Source: Rhodospirillales bacterium (GTDB taxonomy: Bacteria; Pseudomonadota; Alphaproteobacteria; Rhodospirillales; UBA2165). From it: 64,000 nt of DNA. Position numbers and translations under genes: made by a program. Below are positions 26,498 to 35,200 of this stretch, piece by piece (the stretch's first letter is position 1; each line of letters opens with the position of its first letter). The stretch spans positions 192,807-256,806 of the forward strand of contig JAJDXO010000026.1 of assembly GCA_022823235.1 (NCBI GenBank). The letters run 5' to 3'. The notes below the pieces were generated by a model that was not told the DNA's origin, did not search any database, and worked only from the letters and a program-made list of their open reading frames with translations.

Positions 26498-26854
26498 CTA
26501 CGCCCCTCGGCCGGCCCAATCCTGCTCGGCCGCCAGGGCATCCTCGCGCGTGTCGAAACTCTCCAGGAAAGCAAAGAAGCCGCTCACCTCCAGCACCTTC
26601 TTGCACTCGGGCTTCAGAGCGCATAGGGCCAGATTTCCGCCACTCTGCTGGCAGGCCCTGGCGCCGACGAGCAAGGCGCGAAGTCCCGCGCTGCTGATGT
26701 AGTCCATCCCGGAACAGTCAAGCAAAACGTCTTTATCTCCGCGCTCCACAATGCCGTTGAGATATTGTTCAAACTCCGGCGCGGCGAGCCCGTCTACACG
26801 ACCGGATACAAGTCCGATCACAACCTCTCCGTGCTTTTCCTCTTCAAAGTCCAT
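26498..26854 (-). CDS. STAS-domain anti-sigma-factor antagonist, second copy
   Basis: The 118-residue protein (ATG at 26854, MDFEEEKHGEVVIGLVSGRV) contains LLDCSGMDYISSAGLRALLV with the phosphorylatable serine region, and ECKKVLEVSGFFAFLESFD. It shares YISSAGLRA with the other STAS protein but is otherwise diverged. It is the first gene of the STAS-GPP34-AmtB-STAS-GSIII unit. Two antagonists for one visible kinase may mean separate outputs or a second kinase elsewhere, for example the degenerate tails of the adjacent permeases. Confidence 0.88.
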   Translation of the reverse strand: MDFEEEKHGEVVIGLVSGRVDGLAAPEFEQYLNGIVERGDKDVLLDCSGMDYISSAGLRALLVGARACQQSGGNLALCALKPECKKVLEVSGFFAFLESFDTREDALAAEQDWAGRGA

Positions 26855-27204
26855 CCGAGATTTCCCTGCTAGCGTCCCAAAACCGGTGGTTTCCCTACTG
26901 GTATCCCGAAACCGATAAAGCACATTCGGGAAAACGTCAACAAGCTAGTGGAATCCCCGGCCGGCGAGCCGATTTTTGCCGCCGGCCGATTTCCGCCGGC
27001 CAAGGGTGCGCCGGAGTCCGCCGGGCGGAAGATCGCGCTTTTGGCCGGGTCCGGAAGGGATTGCGGCGCATGTCCATGTTCCGTTCGCCGATCCGGCGGC
27101 AATGAGCCACACGGATAAACTGGCCGCCCGGAGCGAACAGCGGACAGGCATGCCCGTTCATGGCCCGGCCACGGCCGAGCATGGGTTGCCTGTCCCGGAG
27201 CCGC
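26855..27204. other. 350-base intergenic region
   Basis: The stretch lies between the purine permease stop and the STAS start. It is rich in GCCGGCC-type short inverted repeats around 26985-27005 but has no convincing frame, RNA gene or terminator. It must hold the promoter of the STAS-led unit; I cannot place it. Confidence 0.4.
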
Positions 27205-28971
27205 TCAAGGCTTCAATTGGACGGGGGCCTTGACTCGCACGGTCACGATATCGGTGTCGTGATACTGCTGATGGCGAACCGACGAGGCGACGTGCCGCAG
27301 CAATCTGAGCGATACCTCGTGTTCCGCGGGCGCCTCCGTGGCGCGTTCGCTGAGCAGCGCGATCCGGTCCTCGAGATTCGCGTCCCCGGTCGAGGCGACG
27401 AATTCGAGAACCGCCTCCTCCCCCTCCTTGTGGGCGATCAGCAGCAATCGCCGCTTGGCATCCTCGACACGGCCTTCGGACCGGTAGTGCTCGAGGAGGG
27501 TCAGCAGGGTCTCCTCGCTGGCGCTGTCGAGGCGCTCCGTCATCTCCTCGCCCCAGCCGCTGCGCGACGCGAACGCCCCGAGGAAATCCCTGATCTCGGG
27601 AAGGAAGGAGATCCGGAACGGCACTTCAAGCCGCCGGCGCCGGGGCTCCGTGAGTTGGACGAACAGCGTCAGAAGAAGGGCGGTCAGTCCCCCCGCCGTC
27701 ATGCCGTTCTGCAGCAGCCCGCCCGCGATGTCGGCGAAGAATTCGGGAAAAATCACGCCGTTCTGAAAGCCGACCCCGATCCAGAACGACACGCCGGCGA
27801 TCATGCCGTTGCGATAGTCGAGACCGTCCTGGAGCAGGACCCTCATGCCCACCACGAAGAGAATCGCGAGGAGGACGCTGACATACGCTCCGGCAACCGG
27901 ATTCGGTATCGCCAGGATGACCGAGACCAGCTTGGGGCTGAAGGCGAGGGCGACGAAAATCGCACCGGCGGCGATTCCAACCGAGCGCGCGCCGACACCG
28001 GTCAGCTCGGTAACCGAGATGCTTGTGGAGTATGTGGTATTCGGGACCGTGCCGACGCAGCCCGACAGGAGATTGCCCACGCCGTCGGCGGTAACGGCGC
28101 CTTGAACCGAGCGGAAGTTCACGGCCCGCGGGCGTCGCCATGAAACCCGCTGGATCGCCAGGGAATCGCCGATGGTCTCGATGGCGCCGATCAGCGTTAC
28201 GAAGACGAAACCCGGCAACAGGGTCCAGAACACGGGGCCAAAGCCGAGGTCAAGGCCCGGCCAGGCGCCCGCGTCCGGAAATCCGATCCACGGCGCATCG
28301 GCGATTCGTGCCGTATCGTAAATGCCGAAATACCCGCCGACCATCGCCCCGGCAACGACACCGGCAACCGGCGCCCACAGGCGGAGCATGCCGGTCGCCT
28401 TGACGGCGATGCCGACGATGACGAGCAGCGTGACAAGTGCGCTGAGCGGCGCGGCCTCGGCCGGCGTACCGTCCGGCACGCTCCCCAGCAGGTCGAAAAT
28501 GATCGGCATCACGGTCACGGGAATCAGCATGATCACCGTACCCGCCACGGGCGGCGTGAGTATCCGGCGAAACAGGGACAGCCGTCTCGCCAGCCCGAAC
28601 TGGAACAGCGAGGATATGATGACGAGCGTCGCCAGCATCGCCGGCCCGCCCTCCGCGATGGCGGTGATGCAGACGGCAATGAAGGCGCCGGACGTGCCCA
28701 TCAGAAGCACGTAGCCCGCGCCGATCCGACCAACCCTGACCGCCTGGAGGATCGTGCTGATTCCACTGACCAGGACCGCCCCGAAGACGGCCCACATCAG
28801 GTACGCATCGGCGCCGCCGGCGGCCTGGATCACGATGAGGGGCGTGAGGACGACCCCGGAAATCGTCAGGATGGCGAGCTGGAGGCCGAGCCCGGCCGCC
28901 AGCAGCGCGGGCGGCCGGTCGTCGGGCTCGTAGCGGACGGTGGATTGAAGGTCGGGGGTATCGGCGGCCAT
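27205..28971 (-). CDS. NCS2 xanthine/uric-acid permease with C-terminal degenerate RsbW-like domain
   Basis: The 588-residue protein has residues to about 445 matching nucleobase-cation symporter 2: repeated helices, RILTPPVAGTVIMLIPVTVM, the GAIETIGDSLAIQRVS region and SGCVGTVPNTTYSTSISVTE. The remaining 140 residues are soluble and look like an RsbW-type HATPase: LPEIRDFLGAFASR at the start, ASEETLLTLLEHY at the N box, and LSLRLLRHVASSVRHQQYHD as the last helix and strand. The N-box Asn and G2 glycines are missing, so it probably does not bind ATP. The ATG at 28971 matches the start of the paralogue at 32008. Predicted role: proton-driven purine uptake with a signalling tail. Confidence 0.82.
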   Translation of the reverse strand: MAADTPDLQSTVRYEPDDRPPALLAAGLGLQLAILTISGVVLTPLIVIQAAGGADAYLMWAVFGAVLVSGISTILQAVRVGRIGAGYVLLMGTSGAFIAVCITAIAEGGPAMLATLVIISSLFQFGLARRLSLFRRILTPPVAGTVIMLIPVTVMPIIFDLLGSVPDGTPAEAAPLSALVTLLVIVGIAVKATGMLRLWAPVAGVVAGAMVGGYFGIYDTARIADAPWIGFPDAGAWPGLDLGFGPVFWTLLPGFVFVTLIGAIETIGDSLAIQRVSWRRPRAVNFRSVQGAVTADGVGNLLSGCVGTVPNTTYSTSISVTELTGVGARSVGIAAGAIFVALAFSPKLVSVILAIPNPVAGAYVSVLLAILFVVGMRVLLQDGLDYRNGMIAGVSFWIGVGFQNGVIFPEFFADIAGGLLQNGMTAGGLTALLLTLFVQLTEPRRRRLEVPFRISFLPEIRDFLGAFASRSGWGEEMTERLDSASEETLLTLLEHYRSEGRVEDAKRRLLLIAHKEGEEAVLEFVASTGDANLEDRIALLSERATEAPAEHEVSLRLLRHVASSVRHQQYHDTDIVTVRVKAPVQLKP

Positions 28972-29134
28972 TGTCGGACTTATACGCGACCGCCTGGGGT
29001 ACTTCAATATCCCCGGGTCCCCCGGTCAGGGCTCTGGACAATCGCCACGGCTTACGCCACGTTCTCCGCTTCATCGTCATCCCGCGCCGGCTGGACCGGG
29101 ATGGCGTCAGGCAATCATCCCGAAGAGGGTACCG

Positions 29135-29623
29135 ATGAAGAAAACGATTCCGGCACTCGCAGTGTGCTTTCTGATCGCCGGCGATGCGGCGGCGTCCGGA
29201 GCGGCGGCTGAAGAAGGCTCATTCAAGGCCGCCGCCGATTGCTGGTTCTTCGCCAACGGCGCGGAACTGGACCTCAGCGTCAGCAAGTCCCAATGCAGCG
29301 TCAAGATAACGACAAGCGACGTTCCCGCGCTTAAGAGCGGCAAGGAAGGCAAAACCGACGGCTACGTGTTCATCCGGAAGGATCAGGGCCGCCTCGAACT
29401 CCATGCCCTGGGCGAGGTGCGATTCGACGACGGCATGCTCATTGCCTATTCGCACAGGACCGTCGGCGGCACGTCTTCGGGATCGGGGAAACAGCAGATG
29501 ATCGGCGTCTCCGGATCGCTCGAGGGAGGCGTGGCATCCTGCTCCTACAACATCACCGATAGCAAATCCGACGGCACATGGTTGAAGCTTGCCTTCGATT
29601 GCAGTTGGATTCGCCCGAAGTAA
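29135..29623 (+). CDS. secreted protein of unknown function
   Basis: The 162-residue protein has a signal peptide (KKTIPALAVCFLIAGDAAAS). The mature part has four cysteines (in DCWFF, QCSV, ASCSYN and DCSWIRP) that could form two disulfides. It has predicted beta-rich sequence and ends DCSWIRPK. I do not recognise the family. It is followed 20 bases later by another small secreted protein with four cysteines and a similar end. Both lie between two oppositely oriented purine permease genes. Likely periplasmic. Confidence 0.6.
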   Translation: MKKTIPALAVCFLIAGDAAASGAAAEEGSFKAAADCWFFANGAELDLSVSKSQCSVKITTSDVPALKSGKEGKTDGYVFIRKDQGRLELHALGEVRFDDGMLIAYSHRTVGGTSSGSGKQQMIGVSGSLEGGVASCSYNITDSKSDGTWLKLAFDCSWIRPK

Positions 29624-29643
29624 CGGAGCCCGGAGAAGACGCC

Positions 29644-30153
29644 ATGAAACCATCGTATCGCAAAAGACTGCTGCTGCCGGCCGCCGCCCTCTTCGCCGTC
29701 GGCGCCGCGCAAACCGCCGCCGCCGGGGAGAGCGGCAGCTTCGAACTCATCGCGACCCAGGTCCACGACTACACCACGCTGAAACACGCGGGGCGGACTA
29801 TCACCGCGGGTCCGCTGAAAGGGACGGCCAGTGTCGTCGCGACCAGCGGCGGCCCGTTTGCCGACGGCGCGAATTACCGCGGGGCCTGCGTGGTCTACGT
29901 CAAGACTTCGGATGCCGGCATCGATCTGGAGGCGCCGTGCACCATAACGGACGAGGCGGACGACGTGCTGTACCTGCTGTCCGAGAGGCGGGCGGGAAAC
30001 ATTGCCGCCGGCGGCGGCGGTACGGGCAATTTCCGAATCCTGGGCGGCACCGGAAAATACGCCGGCATCGTCGGCGACTGCCCGTACAGGACGAGCTACC
30101 TTCCCGGCAAGTGGATCGTGACCAAGTCAAAATGCACCTGGCGGAGGCCGTGA
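29644..30153 (+). CDS. secreted beta-rich protein of unknown function
   Basis: The 169-residue protein uses the ATG at 29644, preceded by a CGGAG-type ribosome site, and has a signal peptide (RLLLPAAALFAVGAAQTAAA). The segment FRILGGTGKYAGIVGDCPY resembles the GGTGxYxGxxG turn of dirigent or allene-oxide-cyclase-like barrels, only as a local match. Four cysteines (GAC, APC, GDC, SKC) and the ending KCTWRRP parallel the upstream neighbour, so the pair may be distant homologues. Function unknown. Confidence 0.6.
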   Translation: MKPSYRKRLLLPAAALFAVGAAQTAAAGESGSFELIATQVHDYTTLKHAGRTITAGPLKGTASVVATSGGPFADGANYRGACVVYVKTSDAGIDLEAPCTITDEADDVLYLLSERRAGNIAAGGGGTGNFRILGGTGKYAGIVGDCPYRTSYLPGKWIVTKSKCTWRRP

Positions 30154-30250
30154 CCGGGGGCGGTGACGTTCGCCCCGGGCCATTTCCCGATTCCACGGCC
30201 CCTGCCGGTGCGGGCGGCGGACTCCCGGCGGGACGCAGCCGCTAGGCCGG

Positions 30251-32008
30251 TCAGGCGCCGGGCGCCGGGGCTTTCACCTGCACGGTCACGATGTCCAGAT
30301 CGTGGTACTGCTGGTGGCGCACCGAAGAGGCGAGGTGGCGCAGCAGCCGGAGCGAGACTTCCTGCCCGGCCTGCGTCTCCTCGCCCCCGGCGGCGAGCAC
30401 CGCCATCCGTTCCTGCACGTTCTCCTCTCCCGGCGCGACGACGAATTCGAGCACGGCGCCGCCCTCGCCCTTCGACGCCGACAGCCGCAGGCGGCGCCGG
30501 CGGTCCCGGGCGTCGCTCTCTTCTTCCGGCCGCAGAAGGGTCAGAAGGGTCTCCTCGGCGGCGGCGGCGAGCCGGTCCGCCATGGCGCCGTCCCAGCCGC
30601 CGCGCGACGCGAACCGGTTCAGGAATTCCCGGATTTCCGGCAGCGCCGAGACGGCGAACCCGGCCTCCATGCGGGCGGGCCGGGCGCCGGAAAGACCCAC
30701 GATCAAGGTCATGAGTATGGACGCGAGGCCGCCGGCGGTGATCCCGTTGGCGAAAAAGCCGCCGGCGAAACCGGACACGAATTCCGGAAAGACCGCGCCG
30801 TTCTGGACCCCGACACCGAGCCAGAAGGAAACGCCGACGATCACGCCCTTGCGAAGGTCCATGCCGTCCTGCATCGCCGTCCCGATGCCGATCAGGAACA
30901 GCAGCGCGACCAGCACCAGGAGATAGGCGCCGACGACGGGGCCCGGGATCGCCAGCACGGCCGCCAGCGCCTTGGGCAGGAAGGCGAGCGCGAGAAAAAC
31001 CGCTCCGGTGGCGACCGCCACGGCCCGCGCGGCGACGCCGGTAATCTCGATCAGCGGCGCGGCGAGCGAATAGGTCGTGTTCGGAACGGTTCCGGCCGCG
31101 CCGCACAAAAGGTTGCTCATCCCGTCGACCGCGACCGCGCCCTGTACCGCCCGGAAATCGACCGGCCGCTGCCGGCGCCACGAGACCCGCTGGAGCGCCG
31201 TTGCGCTGCTGATCGCCCGGATCGACCCGATCACGGCGGTCAGCAGGAAGGCCGGAAGCAGCGCCCGGAACTCGGGCCCGAATTCGAGGTCGAAGCCGGG
31301 AACCGATATGTCCGGCAGTCCGATCCAGGAGGCAGCGGCGATACGGTCCAGATCGTAGAGGCCGAAGAAGGCCGCGAGACCCGTGCCCAGAACGACGCCG
31401 ATCACCAGCGCCCACAGCCGCAGCATCGCCGCCCCCCTGAGGGAAATGCCGAGGATCGCCAGGAGCGTGACCAGTACGATCGACGGCGCGGCGTGGGCCG
31501 GGCTGCCGTCCGGCACGTCGCCCAGCATGTCGAACACGATCGGCATCACCGTGACCGGCACCAGCATGATCACGGTTCCGGACACGGCCGGGGTCAGGAT
31601 CCGGCGGAACAGGACCAGCCTGGCGGCCAACAGCAACTGGAGAAGCGCCGCGGCGACGACCAGGATCGCCAGCAATGCGGGTCCGCCCGTCGCCACCGCC
31701 GTAATGCCGACCCCGATGAATGCCACCGAACTGCCCATGACGAGCACGTGGCCGCCGCCGATCCTGCCGAACCGGGCCGCCTGGAGCGCCGTCGTGACGC
31801 CGCTGATCGCGACCGCGGCGAACACCGCCCACGCGAGATGGGTTTCGGCGGCGCCGCCGGCCCGCATCACCGCCGTCGGGATCAGGATCGGCACCGCCAC
31901 GGTGATCAGGGCGAGCTGCACGCCGAGGCCCAGGGTAAGCGCCGCGGGCGCGCGCTCGTCCGCCTCGTAGCGAAGCCCGCCGCCAACCTCCGTCCGGCGC
32001 CCGCTCAT
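30251..32008 (-). CDS. second NCS2 purine permease with C-terminal degenerate RsbW-like domain
   Basis: This 585-residue protein is a paralogue of the permease at 27.2-29.0 kb over its whole length. The transporter part has RILTPAVSGTVIMLVPVTVM, QRVSWRRQRPVDFRAVQGAV and GAAGTVPNTTYSLAAPLIE. Where the first copy has GAIETIGDSLAIQ, this one has GSIRAISSATALQ, losing the acidic residue that is important in NCS2 carriers such as UapA/XanQ. Substrate or coupling may therefore differ. The tail repeats the RsbW-like pattern (LPEIREFLNRFASR, AAEETLLTLL, LSLRLLRHLASSVRHQQYHD) and again lacks the ATP-binding residues. It may be a receptor-like paralogue rather than a carrier. Confidence 0.82.
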   Translation of the reverse strand: MSGRRTEVGGGLRYEADERAPAALTLGLGVQLALITVAVPILIPTAVMRAGGAAETHLAWAVFAAVAISGVTTALQAARFGRIGGGHVLVMGSSVAFIGVGITAVATGGPALLAILVVAAALLQLLLAARLVLFRRILTPAVSGTVIMLVPVTVMPIVFDMLGDVPDGSPAHAAPSIVLVTLLAILGISLRGAAMLRLWALVIGVVLGTGLAAFFGLYDLDRIAAASWIGLPDISVPGFDLEFGPEFRALLPAFLLTAVIGSIRAISSATALQRVSWRRQRPVDFRAVQGAVAVDGMSNLLCGAAGTVPNTTYSLAAPLIEITGVAARAVAVATGAVFLALAFLPKALAAVLAIPGPVVGAYLLVLVALLFLIGIGTAMQDGMDLRKGVIVGVSFWLGVGVQNGAVFPEFVSGFAGGFFANGITAGGLASILMTLIVGLSGARPARMEAGFAVSALPEIREFLNRFASRGGWDGAMADRLAAAAEETLLTLLRPEEESDARDRRRRLRLSASKGEGGAVLEFVVAPGEENVQERMAVLAAGGEETQAGQEVSLRLLRHLASSVRHQQYHDLDIVTVQVKAPAPGA

Positions 32009-32233
32009 GCCGGCCGGGACTCCGGGCTGATGCCCCGGAACCGGAACGATGCCTGAGTTTCCATCCGCTCGCGACCCCCTGTCGACCCTGTCAACCCCGT
32101 GCCGCCGGGCGGCGGCAAACCCGTACGCGCCCCGGCTTGACGGCGCGCATTGCGGATTCTGACATTTCAGGATTGTCGAAGTATAGTCCAGTCTGAAACA
32201 CTGTCGATCCCGGAACGGAGAAGACGAACCCGA

Positions 32234-35200
32234 ATGATGGACCAGGATGTTTCACGTGAAACCTCCGGCGCTCCCTTGATCGAAGCGGACGAAGGAGAAG
32301 GCGGGCCCGCCGGCCGCGGCGAGCCGATCGCCATCGTGGGCATGGCCTGCCGGTTCCCCGGCGCGCCGGACATTTCCGCTTTCTGGCGCCTGCTCGAAGA
32401 AGGAGGAAACGCGGTGCAGGAGGGCGTTCCGGGCTCGGGCGCCGGCCGCGTGGGCCAGCTTTTCCCCGATGATACGGGTCAAATCCAGGCCTGCCGCTTC
32501 GGCGCCTATCTCGAAGAGATCGACCAGTTCGACGCCGCCTTCTTCCGCATCTCGCCGGTCGAAGCGCGATTGCTCGATCCCCAGCAGCGGCTGGTCCTGG
32601 AGACCAGCTGGCGCGCGCTCGAGGATGCGGGGATAGATCCGGACCTGTTGAAGGAGAGCCGCACGGGCGTCTACGCCGGGATCAGCAACAACGACTACCG
32701 GGGGCTGATCCTGGAAGCCGGCGAAAATGCCGGGCCGGCCGAACCCGCGGCCAGCCTTTATGCGGTCACCGGCACGTCCCTCAACACGGCCATCGGCCGG
32801 GTTGCGTTCGCGCTCGGCCTCGGCGGCCCGGCGATGGCGGTGGACACCGCCTGTTCTTCATCCCTGGTCGCGACCCACCAGGCGGTTTCCGGCCTGCAGC
32901 GGGGCGACGCGGACCTTGCGCTCGCGGGCGGGGTGAACATCATTCTCTCCGGCCGGCTGCTCGAATATCGCGCCAATGCGGGGATGCTGTCGCCGGACGG
33001 CCAGTGCAAGACCTTCGATGCCTCCGCCAATGGCTACGTCCGGGGCGAAGGCTGCGGCATCCTGGTCCTGAAGCGGCTCGCCGACGCGGAAGCCGACGGC
33101 GACCGCATCTGGGCCGTCATCCGGGGCACGGCCCTGAACCAGGACGGCGCGAGCCCGGGACTGACGGTTCCGAACGGCGCGGCGCAGGAACGCGTGATCG
33201 CGGCGGCGCTCGAACGGGCCGGCGTCCGGGCCTCGGACATCGACTATCTGGAGGCGCACGGGACCGGCACCGAGGTCGGCGACCCCATCGAGATCGACGC
33301 GACGGCGGCGGTCTACGGGCACGGGCGCGATGCCGATTGCCCGCTGCTGATCGGCTCGGTCAAGACCAACATCGGCCATCTGGAATCCGCGGCGGGATCC
33401 GCCGGACTGATCAAGACCGTGCTGGCGATCAATCGCGGACTCATCCCCAGGCACCTGCATTTCAACAACCCGAATCCGGCGATGGATTGGGAGCGGCTGC
33501 CCTTGCAGGTCACGACCGAGCCGACGCCCTGGCCGGCCGGCGCGGACCGCCCGCCGCTGGCGGGTGTGAGCGGGTTCGGATGGTCGGGGACGAACGCGCA
33601 TATCGTGCTGGAGGGATACCCGTCGCCGGACGGCGCCCAGCCGGCAGCCGACGGAGACCGCTGGATCGCCGGCGCCCCGAAGCCGGTCGCCGTATCGCTG
33701 CCGGTTCCCGCCCCGTCCCCGCCGCCGGAAGACGGGCCGGGCCCGCGGACGACGCGCCTGCTGCCGCTGTCCGCCAAGACGGGCGCGGCGCTGCGCGATG
33801 CCGCGAACGGATACCTCGAATGGCTCGACCGGCAGGACGCGGCGCTCGCCGGCGACGGCGCGGCGTCCGGCGACCTGCTTTCCGACATGGCCTGGACGGC
33901 CGGGGTCGGCCGGAGCCACTTCGGCCACCGGACGGGCGTGGCGTTCCGGGACGCGGAGTCCCTGCGCGAGGGTCTGCGGGCGATCGCCGGGGCGGACGAG
34001 CGGCCGGCGTCGCGGAACGCGGCGACCGTGGCGTTCGTCTTCACCGGGCAGGCCAGCCAGTGGCCGGGCATGGGCGCGGCGCTCTACGACAGCGAGCCGG
34101 CGGTGCGCGCGGTGCTCGACCGGTGCGACGCCCTGATCGGCGAAGAGCGCGGCGCCTCCCTGCTCGACGTCATGTTCGGCCGTCCCGGCGCCGCGGGAGA
34201 CCTGGACGATCCGCAGTGGAAGCAGCCGGCGATCTACGCCCTCGAATGCGCCCTGACGGCGCTTTGGTCGAGCCTCGGCATCCGACCGGACGCGGTGCTC
34301 GGACACAGTTTGGGAGAGATCGCGGCGGCGCACGCCGCGGGCGTATTCGATCTCGAGGACGGCCTGCGGCTCGCGGCCGTGCGGGGCGCGCTGGTCGGCG
34401 CCCTCCCCGGCGAAGGGGCGATGGCGGCGGTCTTCGCGCCGCCCGACCGCGTCGCCGAGGCGCTGGAGGAACACAATGCGGCCGCGCCGGGCATCGGCCT
34501 GTGCATCGCCGCCGACAACGGGGCGCACCAGGCCATCAGCGGCCCGGCGGAGGACATTGCCGCGATCGCCGAACGCCTGGAGGCCGCCGGTATCCGGGTC
34601 GCGCGGCTGCGACGGAGCCCCGCCTACCACAGCGCCATGATCGAGCCCGTGCTGGACGATCTCGAGGCCGCCCTCTCGCAGCTCGAATTCGCGCCGCCGT
34701 CGCTCCCCTTCGTCAGCAATCTCACCGGACGGACGGTTGGAGCCGGCGAGGCGCTGGACGCGGCCTACTGGCGCCGGCAGATGCGCGCGCCGGTGGCGTT
34801 CCGCGCCTGCGTCGAGACCCTGGCGGAACTGGGCGTGGACGCGGTCGTGGAGATCGGACCCCACGCGGTGCTCGGGCCGATGGTTTCGCTGGCCTGGCCG
34901 GACGCGGGCGGGGCCGCCGAGCCGGCGGTCGTCTCGAGTCTCCAGCGGCCGGCGACCGGCGAGGAACCCCCGGCTCCCGGGTCCGGCGGCGGCTTCGTGG
35001 AGGCCGTCGCGGGCGCCTACGAGGCCGGGCTGCCGCTCTGCTTCGACGGGCTGTTCGCCGGCGAGGCGCGCCGCCGCATCGCGCTGCCGGTCTATCCGTT
35101 CCAGCGCGAACGCTACTGGGTCGAGGCGCCGAAGCGGCGGCGGCAGGCAAGCGGCCACCCGCTGCTCGGCAGCCGGCACGAGTCCGCCAGCGGCGAAATT

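Noticed and set aside
30302..32056. Long frames on both strands overlapping the second purine permease
   Set aside because: They are Arg/Asp/Gln- or Arg/Gly-rich shadows; the permease frame has clear helices and a paralogue.
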